Shown: positions 46,141 to 55,348, numbered from the stretch's first letter. The stretch: 64,000 bases of DNA from Anabaena minutissima FACHB-250 (GCF_014697125.1 NZ_JACJRG010000014.1:98000-161999), one strand, 5' to 3'. Program-made: numbers and translations. Notes: a model not told the origin generated them from the sequence alone.

Positions 46141-47628
46141 TTAAGCACGTCTCAGATGATACTTGTCTTCTAGGAAATCAACTAGCCAGTCTTTAACACG
46201 ACGGGTCGCGCGACAGTCATCTTCGTTGTAGCAGCTGATGATTTCTAGTAAAGTGCGATCGCCTGTTTCTAACCATTGATCATACCAGTAAATACATTTA
46301 GCACCACTAGCTTCTTGATCACGCCATGCAAATCCTAACCATTTAGCGATCGCTTTTAAAGCATAACTTTCTATGGGTAAAGCTACAGTTTCGGTTAGGT
46401 GTTCATAAATATCGACAAACCGATTCAAGACTGGCTGGACTAATTTGTGGGGAGTATGGTACAACCTGCCTAGGCGTTTGACTGTATCTAGTTCATAGAC
46501 GCAAAAATGATAAATTGGGGCTTCGGGATATTGCCATACTAAGTCTAGAAATTGTTGCCAAATTAATTCTTCTTGTTCTGGGTTCTCTGCTAAAAAACAA
46601 TAAAACTCTTCAGTGTTGGTTTGTTTATTAACTACCAACACCCCTAAAAGATAATCTAAATTTAAGTCTGGCTGCGCTTCAATATCAAAATACAATTCGA
46701 TGGGAGATTTGGCGGTGATATCCTGATAGGGACGTGGGAATGGTAAAATTAATGGTCGTTTTGCTAAGACAGATTGGGCTTGGATAACTAATTTGACTGC
46801 GACTTGAGAATCAAAACCCGTGAGATTTTCTAAAATAGTGGGACTAGTATCAGCGAGAGATTCTAGGGTATTAATAGAGAGGGTTTGCAGTTGGGCGTAA
46901 CGCAGGGGTGTGACTCCCGGTAAGAGTGAGAGGTGTTGCTGAGAATGAGCGATCGCATAACATTGACTATGCCATGAACAAAGATTACACTTCTGACGGG
47001 AAATAAATATTTCTGGACTAGTTTCCGCCTCCAAAGCCTCCATGAACTCCTGCAAAATCTCCTGCATTTGCGGTGTCCATTTCGATAAATCTACAGTGTA
47101 TTGTGCCTGTTTACTACGTAGCATTAACCAAGCTGTTGGCGGTGTCACGCCTTGGACTGTGGCTAAAACTTGGGTATGAAACGCTGAAACAACTTGGTAT
47201 TCCTGTTTGGGACGCTTACCCAGTTCAATATTCACAGCTTCATAAACCCAGTCACCAAGCAGCGATTTTCCTGGCTGTTTGACAAGTAAATCAGGACGAC
47301 TGAGGAGGGTATGGTTAACGTATTCCGTTTGTGCGTCTACTAACTGACTGTAATTAGCTAACAGTACCCCTTGATAAATGTAATCAACCCCCTGCTGCAT
47401 CAATTCTATAGTGGCGATTTGCGCTGCTTCCCAGTTTCCTCTAGGGTAATCTGGTTTTTGATAGGGGAATTGAGCCAAAATACTCAAGCGATGAGCGTTT
47501 TTGTCCTGTTGTAGTTTGAGTAACAATTCATTAGGCGCATCTCGTCGGCTTCTGTCACCGTGAATATCTAAAACAGGGCGACGCTTACAGCGTTGGTATT
47601 GCAGAAGGTGATCAGCATTAATTAACAT
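46141..47628 (-). CDS. TM0106-family RecB-like nuclease with RNase H-like domain
   Basis: The 495-residue protein joins a RecB-type PD-(D/E)xK module to a YprB-like RNase H-fold module. In the first, Cys14 and the cluster C214-C217-C223 could hold an iron-sulfur centre as in AddB, with R111-P-D113 and E135 near the presumed active site. In the second, YFDIEAQPD starts near residue 310 and YNEDDCRATRRVKDWL near the end. Helix-hairpin-helix-like sequence lies between. It probably processes DNA or RNA ends, but no substrate is known. The cystine lyase gene is divergent from it. Confidence 0.85.
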   Translation of the reverse strand: MLINADHLLQYQRCKRRPVLDIHGDRSRRDAPNELLLKLQQDKNAHRLSILAQFPYQKPDYPRGNWEAAQIATIELMQQGVDYIYQGVLLANYSQLVDAQTEYVNHTLLSRPDLLVKQPGKSLLGDWVYEAVNIELGKRPKQEYQVVSAFHTQVLATVQGVTPPTAWLMLRSKQAQYTVDLSKWTPQMQEILQEFMEALEAETSPEIFISRQKCNLCSWHSQCYAIAHSQQHLSLLPGVTPLRYAQLQTLSINTLESLADTSPTILENLTGFDSQVAVKLVIQAQSVLAKRPLILPFPRPYQDITAKSPIELYFDIEAQPDLNLDYLLGVLVVNKQTNTEEFYCFLAENPEQEELIWQQFLDLVWQYPEAPIYHFCVYELDTVKRLGRLYHTPHKLVQPVLNRFVDIYEHLTETVALPIESYALKAIAKWLGFAWRDQEASGAKCIYWYDQWLETGDRTLLEIISCYNEDDCRATRRVKDWLVDFLEDKYHLRRA

Positions 47629-47830
47629 TCAGTATAGTCAACCGTTTGCGGAATTAAAATTCAAAACAATCAGTGAGGGCTTGTGGCTTACTTGCCGTAG
47701 GCTACTCAGAATTAATTACCTTGTCTACCCTGTAACCTGTCACCTATCACCTATCACCTCTATTTCTTACTCATTAAGCAGTGAGAATGGGAAACTAAGA
47801 AAACAAGCTATTTTGAATTTTAAGTTGTTT

Positions 47831-49015
47831 ATGACTACTATTTCCACAGCACAAGCCAGATTGCATCACCATCGGGAACAATTTCCGGCTTTAGCTAATA
47901 AGCTTTATTTTAACTATGGTGGGCAGGGGGCGATGCCTAAAGCCACAATGGACATGATTAACCAAACTATAGCGCACATCCAGGATATTGGCCCCTTTGG
48001 GAATGAGGCTGGTAATTGGTTAACAGCACAAATGCAAACCGTCAGAGAAGCGATCGCATCTGAGTTAAACGTCACAACTGATACAATCGCTTTTACGGAT
48101 AATGTAACTGTGGGTTGTAATATCGCCATGTGGGGGATATCCTGGCAAGCTGGCGACCATATTTTACTCTCAGACTGTGAACATCCAGGGGTAATTGCTA
48201 CTACCCAAGAACTTAGCCGCAGGTTTGGGGTAGAAGTGAGTATTTGTCCCCTAAAAGCCACGTTGAATGAGGGCGAACCGGTAGCAATTATTGCCCAAAA
48301 TTTGCGTCCCCAGACTCGCCTAGTAGTATTAAGTCACGTTTTTTGGAACACTGGACAAGTGCTACCTATAGAGAAAATCGTCGAGGTATGCAGAAATAAT
48401 CATTCTTTTTTATTAATAGATGCAGCCCAATCTGTGGGTGCTTTACCTTTGAACTTAACAGAGTTGGGGGTAGATTTCTATGCTTTCACTGGTCACAAGT
48501 GGTTATGCGGCCCTGAAGGTGTGGGGGGTTTGTATGTGCGTCCAGAAGTGCTAAAAAGTCTGCATCCTACCTTTATTGGCTTGTATGGAATCATTGTTGA
48601 TAGCCACTCTCAACCGGTGGACTGGAAACCGGATGCAAGGCGGTATGAAGTATCTACCCCAGCTTACCCATTGTATTTTGGTTTGCGAGAGGCGATCGCA
48701 ATTCATCAACAATGGGGAACACCCCAGGAACGTTACGCCCAAATTCGCCGCAATAGTGAATATCTCTGGCGACGTTTAGCTGCATTACCCGGTGTGAAAT
48801 GTCTTTGCACTGCACCCCCGGAATGCGGTATTGTTTCCTTCCAACTCACTAACCACCATTCTCTCAAGCTGGTGCAATTTCTTGATACTCAAAAGATTTT
48901 AACCCGGACAATTGCCGACCCAAGTTGTACCCGCGCCACCGTCCACTATTTGACCCTGGAATCGGAAATCGACCAATTGGTTGAAGCGGTAGCCCAATTT
49001 TGCCGAATTGGTTGA
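47831..49015 (+). CDS. L-cysteine/cystine C-S lyase (C-DES-like), class V aminotransferase fold
   Basis: The 394-residue PLP enzyme closely recalls Synechocystis C-DES: HREQFPALANKLYFNYGGQG, LLSDCEHPGVIATTQEL, LLIDAAQSVGALPLNLTELG and the Schiff-base lysine in FTGHKWLCGPEGVGGLYV (near residue 223). C-DES splits cystine to pyruvate, ammonia and cysteine persulfide, which can feed Fe-S cluster assembly. The frame extends to 47681, but the added 50 residues are encoded by a heptamer-repeat region, so ATG 47831 is chosen. Confidence 0.87.
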   Translation: MTTISTAQARLHHHREQFPALANKLYFNYGGQGAMPKATMDMINQTIAHIQDIGPFGNEAGNWLTAQMQTVREAIASELNVTTDTIAFTDNVTVGCNIAMWGISWQAGDHILLSDCEHPGVIATTQELSRRFGVEVSICPLKATLNEGEPVAIIAQNLRPQTRLVVLSHVFWNTGQVLPIEKIVEVCRNNHSFLLIDAAQSVGALPLNLTELGVDFYAFTGHKWLCGPEGVGGLYVRPEVLKSLHPTFIGLYGIIVDSHSQPVDWKPDARRYEVSTPAYPLYFGLREAIAIHQQWGTPQERYAQIRRNSEYLWRRLAALPGVKCLCTAPPECGIVSFQLTNHHSLKLVQFLDTQKILTRTIADPSCTRATVHYLTLESEIDQLVEAVAQFCRIG

Positions 49016-49133
49016 CGAGTGCTGAGTTTAAAAGGTTGTTTGAAAAGTCGGAAGGGGTATAAAAATGTCATTCTGACTGGAGCAGAGCGTAAGGAAGAAT
49101 CTAGGGTTTGTTGAAAGCCGGGAAACAGGAACT

Positions 49134-52100
49134 CTATAGCTGAACTTCGTAGTAAGGTAATGGATTTTGTCCCGCACCCATTAGCCATCGTGCATCGGGT
49201 TTCCATGCGCCGTTGAGTTCTTCACGGCGGCGGGTGTAGACGGTTAGTTTATTGTCTGCAAACTTCAGCAGGTTGTATTGCCAGGGATAACCGGAGTTAA
49301 GTTCGTGGGTGGGTGCGCCGAAAGTACCCGCACAGATGCGGTCAAGTTTTCGACCATTAGCACTCATATCATAACGGTAGAGGCTAGTTTCGGCTTTGTG
49401 GACGTGTCCGTGGAGGAAGAAGCGGAAACCTGCGACGGCTAACTGTTCCATGAAGCTTTGGTTTTTGATGCGGTCTTCCCATGCGCTATCTAGGGGATGA
49501 TGCCAGACGGCAATTTTGATGCAGTTTTGATATTCTTGATTGCGGCGAATTTCTTTGAGGGCGTTAGTGAGTGCATTCATGTTAATGTCCGCACTGATTT
49601 TGTCATAATGATCTAATTTCCAAGCGGAGTTTAACCCTAGTATGAGCAGGTTTTGGTTGGGGAAATGGTCGAGGGTGTATTGTTCGTCAGAGTCGAGGGG
49701 ATAGGGTTTGTTTTTGATGGTTTCGTAGAAGTTGCTGAAGTGTTCAAAGCGTTGTTTGTATTTTTCTTCGTCTCGCACGCGAATGACACTAGGACTTTCT
49801 TCTATATATTCACCTTGTTTCAGTTCACCCTCATACTCGTCACGGTCAATTAATTGGTAAGCTTTTTTTGCTAGTTGCCAGTTAAGGTCATGATTACCGG
49901 GAACGATGATAATTTGCTCATGTTGGAGGGAGAAATCTTGACGGAGTTCGTCAAAAAATTGTTGAGCTGCTTGGTATTCTGCGGGGGTTGATTTGTTGGC
50001 GATGTCGCCGGAGAGAATCAGGGCATCAAGGTGAGGAATTTCTAGTTCGTTTTGTAAGTCGCTTGCTAGTTGGTTAGACCAAAGTTTGGATTGGTCTGGT
50101 GTGCCAAAGTGCAGGTCTGAGAGGTGGAGAATATACATTAGAGAAGTTTTAATTGGCTGAGATGGAGGAAGAGACAGTAAGGTTTTTGGTTCAGTTAGGC
50201 AATTATAGTATTGACAGTTTTCTTGTATGGCTTCCAGTATTTTTAATACATAACGCAGCATTTCTCCATTATTTACTGCTACAAATTCTTCATTTTTCAA
50301 CAGATTCATAACCTGGGGAATCGCTGCCTCTGATTTAACTCCTAGCAGAGCAGATACTGCAATATCACGTACATTTGAATCTTTATCTTCTAATAATTTA
50401 ATTAAATTAATAATCGCCACATCTGGCTTTATTTCTGCTAGAGCAAGTGTTGCATTATAACGCACATCATAATCTTCATCTTCTAGTAATTCAATTAGTC
50501 CAGGAATAGCTTCCTTTAATTTAATTTTTCTGAACGTATATGCTACAATTCTACGTACATCTAGTTCTTCATGCTTTAGCATATGAATTAGACTATAAAA
50601 TACTGCTTCTGACTTTATATTTTTAATAGCATATACAACATTACAAATAGCAAATACTACATTATAATGTATATCGTAATATCCATTTTCTAAAAATCTA
50701 ATTAGCCCATGAATAGCTGCTTCTGATTTGATTTTTCCCAAGGTATCAGCCGCAAGTCTACGCACATCAAATTTTTCATGTTCTAGCAATTGAATTAGCC
50801 CAGGAACCGCCGCTTCTGACTTGATTTCTCCCAGGGCATATGCCGCACTATAACGCACATGAGAGAGTTTATGTTCTAGCAATTGAATTAGCTTAGGAAT
50901 TGCTACATCAGACTTGATTGATCCCAAGGTATCTGCCACACTTCTACGTACATTCAATTTTTCATGTTCTAGCAATTGAATTAGCCCAGGAATCGCCGCT
51001 TCTGACTTGATTTCTCTCAGGGCATATGCTGCACTTATACGCACATCAGTGTTTCCATATTCTAGCAATTGAATTAACCTAGGAATCGCTGCTTCTGATT
51101 TGATTTTTCCCAGGGCAGATGCCGCAGTTCTACCTAAATAATAGTTTCCGTGTTCTAGTAATTTAATTAGTTCAGGAATCGCTGCTTCTGACTTGATTTT
51201 TCCCAGGGCAGATGCCGCACTTATACGCACATCAGTGTTTCCATTTTCTAATAATTGAATTAGCCTAGGAATCGCTGCTTCTGATTTGATTTCTCCCAGG
51301 GCAGATGCCGCACTTATACGCACATCAGAATTTACGTGTTCTAGTAATTGAATTAGCCCAGGAATCGCTGCTTCTGATTTGATTTCTCCTAGGGCAGATG
51401 CGGCAATGTAACGCACCTCGAAGTCTTCATCTTCTAGTAATTGAATTAGCCCAGGAATCGCTGCTTCTGATTTGATTTTTCCCAGGACAGATGCCGCACT
51501 TCTACGCACATCAGAGTTTCCATGTTCTAGTAATTGAATTAGCCCAGGAATCGCTGCTTCTGATTTGATTTTTCCCAGGGCAGATGCCGCATTTATACGC
51601 ACCTCGAAGTCTTCATCTTCTAGTAATTGAATTAGCCTAGGAATCGCTGCTTCTGATTTGATTTCTCCCAGGGCAGATGCCGCACTTATACGCACCTTGA
51701 AGTCTTCATCTTCTAGTAATTGAATTAGCCTAGGAATCGCCGCTTCCCATTTGATTTTCTCTAAGGCATATGCCGCACTTCTACGCACATCAGAGTTTCC
51801 ATGTTCTAGTAATTGAATTAGCCTAAAAATCGCCGCTTCCCATTTGATTTTTTCCAAAGCAGATGATGCAATTCTACGTACATCAGAGTTTCCATGTTCT
51901 AGTAATTGAATTAGCCCAGGAATCGCCGATTCTGATTTAATTTCTTTCAGGGTAGATGCCGCACTTATACGCACATCAGAGTTTCCATGTTCTAGTAATT
52001 GAATTAGCCCAGGAATCGCTGCTTCTGACTTGATTTCTCTCAGGGCAGATGCCGCACTGTAACGCACAAAAGAGTCTTCATCTTCTATTAATTTAATTAA

Positions 52101-53936
52101 ATGAGGAATCGCTGCTTCTGATTTGATTTCTCCCAGAGCAGATGCTATACTTCTACGCACATCAGAGTTTCCGTGTTCTAGTAATTGAATTAGCCCAGGA
52201 ATCGCTGCTTCTGATTTGATTCCTCCCAGGGCATCTGCCGCACCAGCACGCACATCGGAGTCTTCATCTTCTAGTAATTGAATTAGCCGAGGAATCGCTG
52301 CTTCTGATTTGATTTCTCCCAGAGCATATGCCGCCCTCCTACGCACATCGGAGTCTTCATCTTCTAGTAATGGATTGAGATAAGGAATTGCTTTGTCAGA
52401 TTTAGTTAAACCTAAAAGGCTGATTTTAAATAATAGAGGAATTTGTAACTGAGCTACTAAATCAACTGTCTGTTGTTGCAACTCTGGCTTAACTGCTCCT
52501 GCTAACTTTGCGCCTAACTGCCAATCTACCTTTAGGGCTAATCCCACCACTTGCACCGCCTGCGCCCCGTTATCTACCAATTCCAGCATTAATTTCAAGG
52601 GTTCAGTCCATTTTAAATAATTCAAATACTCACGCTGGAGACAGTCATCACTCAGGCTTGGTAACTGTGTAAGCAAACATTCGGCGGTGTAATATTCCTG
52701 AATTAGTTGGTGGCGAAATTCAATTTGGTCATTTGCCCCAAGTTGAATTAAGTGATGGTTGAGTAAATCTTTCAGCCATGCTAATGCTCTGTCACGGGGT
52801 CTATCAAATTTCTCAGCTAGCAAAAACTGGGTTAAAACATCCTCGGCTTTTGACTTGGGTATGGCAACATTCAATTCTGTCAGCTTATCTCCTGTGGTCA
52901 TGTAGAACGCCAAATGTTTTAATAACGAGAACCACCACCGCCGAGACTCATCTGTAACTGGGATATCTTGACGGAATTGACGCTCATAGCTTTGGGTAAA
53001 CTGGCGAAACACCAAACCCAAGTTCGGCGGGATGTCTCCTGTTCTTTTAAATAATGAACACAGCATTAACAGCAGCAACGGTGTTTCCCCCAACTCCCGC
53101 AACCTGTCGCCTAAGTTCTGCAACATCTGCTCACCCTGTTGCGGTAGATAGGCGCGGACAAATTGCTGCATTTGTTCTGCTGTCAGGGGTTGCATTTCCA
53201 ACTTCTTAGTAATGCCCAAATCACCCCCCAAGCCTAAATCCCGCGTAGTGAATATCATCGGCGTGGTTTTTTGGTAGTCTTGCCGGAATTTAGATAAATC
53301 TTGCCGCGCTGCTTCTGAGGGTAATTCGTTAATACCATCCACCAGCAGCAAAAATTCCCCGTCAAACAGCAGTTTTTCTATGGTTGCAGTCTCCAACAGT
53401 AGGCGATGGCGCATCAAGAAATCCCGAATCAAGTCTAGGACTGAGGTTTGGTAATAGCGCAACTCTACTAGGATGGGGATTTGACCTAACCCCCCAACCC
53501 CCTTCCCTGCATTCGCGCAGCGTGCCGAAGGCAGGGAAGGGGGAGAATTAACTCCTCTGTCCACTTTGGGGAGGGAAGGGGGAGAATTAGCTCCCCTCTC
53601 CGCTTCGGGGAGGGGTTGGGGGAGGGGTTTCTCCGCTTCCTCCAGCAACAAACGCGCCAACGCTGTCGATTTCCCCGAACCAGGCCGCCCTACTAGCAAA
53701 ACGTGTTCTTGAGCATACTTCCGCAACCCTGCCAGCACGTCTAAACGCTCAACTTGCTGGCTTGCGCTTTTTTCTTCCTTGCCAGATTGCACCGTCTGCA
53801 CCATAAAATCTAACAGTAGCGGTGAGTGCTTCTGCTCAACTCGCTGCTGTCCCACTACATCCGTCAACGTGTAAGCATTCCACCATTGGGCATAATCATT
53901 GCAGAGTGATTGTAGGTAGTCATTCCAGTTGATCAT
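49134..53936 (-). CDS. NACHT ATPase - HEAT repeat - metallophosphoesterase fusion protein
   Basis: The 1600-residue protein has a short N-terminal region (MINWNDYLQSLCNDYAQWWN) and then a NACHT/STAND ATPase with Walker A GRPGSGKS (83-90), Walker B LLLVDGINEL (about 196-205) and FTTRDLG. About 22 tandem 31-residue HEAT units follow (roughly residues 510-1215). From residue 1267 comes a calcineurin-like phosphoesterase with SDLH, SGDIAN, GNHD, WHHP and HGHVH. NACHT-HEAT proteins are NLR-like, and bacterial relatives act in antiphage immunity; that role here is inferred. Residues about 104-152 are a repeat-derived insertion. ATG 53936 is preferred over 53978. Confidence 0.88.
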   Translation of the reverse strand: MINWNDYLQSLCNDYAQWWNAYTLTDVVGQQRVEQKHSPLLLDFMVQTVQSGKEEKSASQQVERLDVLAGLRKYAQEHVLLVGRPGSGKSTALARLLLEEAEKPLPQPLPEAERGANSPPSLPKVDRGVNSPPSLPSARCANAGKGVGGLGQIPILVELRYYQTSVLDLIRDFLMRHRLLLETATIEKLLFDGEFLLLVDGINELPSEAARQDLSKFRQDYQKTTPMIFTTRDLGLGGDLGITKKLEMQPLTAEQMQQFVRAYLPQQGEQMLQNLGDRLRELGETPLLLLMLCSLFKRTGDIPPNLGLVFRQFTQSYERQFRQDIPVTDESRRWWFSLLKHLAFYMTTGDKLTELNVAIPKSKAEDVLTQFLLAEKFDRPRDRALAWLKDLLNHHLIQLGANDQIEFRHQLIQEYYTAECLLTQLPSLSDDCLQREYLNYLKWTEPLKLMLELVDNGAQAVQVVGLALKVDWQLGAKLAGAVKPELQQQTVDLVAQLQIPLLFKISLLGLTKSDKAIPYLNPLLEDEDSDVRRRAAYALGEIKSEAAIPRLIQLLEDEDSDVRAGAADALGGIKSEAAIPGLIQLLEHGNSDVRRSIASALGEIKSEAAIPHLIKLIEDEDSFVRYSAASALREIKSEAAIPGLIQLLEHGNSDVRISAASTLKEIKSESAIPGLIQLLEHGNSDVRRIASSALEKIKWEAAIFRLIQLLEHGNSDVRRSAAYALEKIKWEAAIPRLIQLLEDEDFKVRISAASALGEIKSEAAIPRLIQLLEDEDFEVRINAASALGKIKSEAAIPGLIQLLEHGNSDVRRSAASVLGKIKSEAAIPGLIQLLEDEDFEVRYIAASALGEIKSEAAIPGLIQLLEHVNSDVRISAASALGEIKSEAAIPRLIQLLENGNTDVRISAASALGKIKSEAAIPELIKLLEHGNYYLGRTAASALGKIKSEAAIPRLIQLLEYGNTDVRISAAYALREIKSEAAIPGLIQLLEHEKLNVRRSVADTLGSIKSDVAIPKLIQLLEHKLSHVRYSAAYALGEIKSEAAVPGLIQLLEHEKFDVRRLAADTLGKIKSEAAIHGLIRFLENGYYDIHYNVVFAICNVVYAIKNIKSEAVFYSLIHMLKHEELDVRRIVAYTFRKIKLKEAIPGLIELLEDEDYDVRYNATLALAEIKPDVAIINLIKLLEDKDSNVRDIAVSALLGVKSEAAIPQVMNLLKNEEFVAVNNGEMLRYVLKILEAIQENCQYYNCLTEPKTLLSLPPSQPIKTSLMYILHLSDLHFGTPDQSKLWSNQLASDLQNELEIPHLDALILSGDIANKSTPAEYQAAQQFFDELRQDFSLQHEQIIIVPGNHDLNWQLAKKAYQLIDRDEYEGELKQGEYIEESPSVIRVRDEEKYKQRFEHFSNFYETIKNKPYPLDSDEQYTLDHFPNQNLLILGLNSAWKLDHYDKISADINMNALTNALKEIRRNQEYQNCIKIAVWHHPLDSAWEDRIKNQSFMEQLAVAGFRFFLHGHVHKAETSLYRYDMSANGRKLDRICAGTFGAPTHELNSGYPWQYNLLKFADNKLTVYTRRREELNGAWKPDARWLMGAGQNPLPYYEVQL
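50290..52410 (-). repeat. Tandem 93-bp repeats encoding about 22 HEAT units
   Basis: A 93-bp unit (31 residues, consensus AAIPGLIQLLEHGNSDVR plus a 13-residue helix) recurs about 22 times, with long runs of near-identical DNA between units. The alternating cassettes LEHGNSDVR and LEDEDxxVR occur in mixed order. Units at the 5' edge of this region (downstream end of the gene) are more diverged, including one with an inserted segment. Confidence 0.9.
53481..53627 (-). repeat. In-frame repeat-derived insertion in the NACHT domain
   Basis: Between the Walker A helix (ARLLLEEAEK) and the next strand (IPILVELRYY) lie about 49 codons of low-complexity sequence. They are built from GGGGAGGGG/CCCCTTCCC-type units with two near-copies of an NSPPSLP-coding block. 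The sequence resembles intergenic G/C-tract repeats of cyanobacteria and keeps the reading frame. Confidence 0.75.
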
Positions 53937-54002
53937 GGTGTGCGGAATTGTGGGATGCTGATTTTGGGCAAAGGGCAAGGGTGAAATATTTTTGACTTCA
54001 CC

Positions 54003-54126
54003 TCTAGTAGTCCATCAAATTTGAGTTGAGGGATAAGCAAGTTTGTAGTAAGGACTTTAGTCCTTAGAAAAATCAGGACTAAAGTCCTTACTACGAACCG
54101 TCAAAACTAACTTGATAGACCACTAG
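54003..54126. repeat. Foldback (MITE-like) element
   Basis: A perfect 20-bp central stem (54045-54064 and 54075-54094, GTAGTAAGGACTTTAGTCCT) with a 10-base loop. It is flanked by imperfect outer inverted repeats (CTAGTAGTCCATCAA near 54004 and TTGATAGACCACTAG near 54112). Part of the central sequence occurs at 15510-15541. Confidence 0.75.
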
Positions 54127-54195
54127 TAATAATATGTGAGGGATATGGTTTAATTTACTGAGTCAAATTATAACTGCTTTATCGGGTTCTAGATT

Positions 54196-54405
54196 CTCGT
54201 GAACGAGTATCAGAACTCCGTCGCCGAGTATTTTTACCTCGTGAATGAGTATCAGAACTCCGTCGCCGAGTATTTTTACCTCGTGAATGAGTATCAGAAC
54301 TCCGTCGCCGAGTATTTTTACCTCGTGAACGAGTATCAGAACTCCGTCGCCGAGTATTTTTACCTCGTGAACGAGTATCAGAACTCCGTCGCCGGGTATT
54401 CACTA
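54196..54405. repeat. 42-bp minisatellite, five copies
   Basis: The unit starting CTCGTGAACGAGTATCAGAA is repeated at 54196, 54238, 54280, 54322 and 54364 with single-base changes. Because 42 is a multiple of 3, both strands stay open, giving repetitive 14-residue translations (NEYQNSVAEYFYLV or RRRSSDTRSRGKNT). I do not regard either as a proven gene. Confidence 0.9.
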
Positions 54406-54503
54406 AACCCTCGGTAAATGTTGGGTTTCCTTGCGTCAAACGCCACTCGCCCCAAGCCTGGCTACGGTGTATATACAAGTCTGATAACCTTATTCCAAAT
54501 CGT

Positions 54504-54585
54504 TTTGATCCCCCCTAACCCCCCTTAAAAATGGGGGAACTAGAATCAAAGTCCCCCTTTTTAAGGGGGATTTAGGGGGATCAAA
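54504..54585. repeat. Foldback of G/C tracts
   Basis: Arms 54504-54540 and 54551-54585 form an imperfect stem of about 35 bp (TTTGATCCCCCCTAACCCCC paired with GGGGGATTTAGGGGGATCAAA-type sequence) around a 10-base loop. The same C-tract style appears inside the NACHT gene insertion. Confidence 0.8.
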
Positions 54586-54679
54586 CCACATTTTGCACCC
54601 AGCACAAAGATGTGTTTACACCTTAGCCCAAGCTAGGAGACCCGTCCAAGGCGGTGACTTCCCAACCTACCCCTTAATT

Positions 54680-54721
54680 ACGAATTACAAATTACGAATT
54701 ACGAATTACGAATTACGAATT
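54680..54721. repeat. Heptanucleotide array ACGAATT, six copies
   Basis: Six consecutive 7-base units, one with a single substitution (ACAAATT). It is a typical STRR tract, located 37 bp before the gene at 54758. Confidence 0.85.
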
Positions 54722-54757
54722 ATATTAATTTCATCTCAGTGAACTCTACCAACACCA

Positions 54758-55288
54758 ATGTCTAACCCATTACAAACTGAACCCCAGCCCCAACCTCTCA
54801 GTAATTTTGAATTAGACTTGCTCAAAGAAGAATACTTTTTTCTGCAAAACACCATCGAAGACTATAACAAGCAGATTTGGGTAATCAAAGCATTGGGAAT
54901 TACTGGGACTGGGGGTGTTTTAGCATTGATGTTACAGCAAAAACCGAATGCCAACATGGTGAGCGTTAGCGATGCCTTCAGGCTTATCGCTATTATTGGT
55001 TGTACTATTCCCCTATTTTTCTGGATTCTGGAAAGTCAATGGAAACACTTTCAGCGCGGTTTCTATCCCCGTGTAGCTGAAATTGAATTTATCCTGACTC
55101 AAAAATATGGTTTCAACTCTCCCGGTATCTACAACAGTTGGAGTCATTCTTTGAAACGCCTCCCCCAGCCTAAACGTCAGGGTTATCTGTGGGATGGTTT
55201 GCTCAATCGCACTGTGTTTGTTAGCTACGTTTTAGAAATTGCTTTTCTGTTACTGATGGCTGTTTTAGCCCCTATAATCTGGAAATAA
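54758..55288 (+). CDS. Two-helix membrane protein of unknown function
   Basis: The 176-residue protein has a soluble helical N-terminus (ELDLLKEEYFFLQNTIEDYN) and hydrophobic segments at about 47-63, 73-90 and 152-174, followed by a short end. The pattern of long helix, transmembrane hairpin and soluble stretch recalls small SLATT-like or pore-type membrane proteins, but I cannot name the family. It is divergent from the NACHT gene, so a functional link is possible but unproven. It converges on clpC. Confidence 0.65.
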   Translation: MSNPLQTEPQPQPLSNFELDLLKEEYFFLQNTIEDYNKQIWVIKALGITGTGGVLALMLQQKPNANMVSVSDAFRLIAIIGCTIPLFFWILESQWKHFQRGFYPRVAEIEFILTQKYGFNSPGIYNSWSHSLKRLPQPKRQGYLWDGLLNRTVFVSYVLEIAFLLLMAVLAPIIWK

Positions 55289-55348
55289 AAAATACCCCGG
55301 TATAAATACCAAGGGTAAATTAATAGTTCAGTTTCACTGAATATTTAG

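Larger units (their letters stand above)
53937..54757. other. Repeat cluster upstream of the NACHT gene
   Basis: This region holds a foldback element (about 54003-54126), a 42-bp minisatellite (54196-54405), a second G/C-tract foldback (54504-54585) and a heptamer array (54680-54721). No supported gene lies here. It separates the NACHT gene from the divergent membrane protein gene at 54758. Confidence 0.8.

Noticed and set aside
50290..52410. Regular repeats that could suggest a CRISPR array
   Set aside because: The 93-bp units are contiguous without spacers and encode HEAT repeats in one open frame.
54179..54478. Arg/Ser-rich 99-codon frame on the minus strand and the matching 72-codon frame on the plus strand
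   Set aside because: Both arise from the same 42-bp minisatellite whose length is a multiple of three; no ribosome-binding site or conserved domain supports either.
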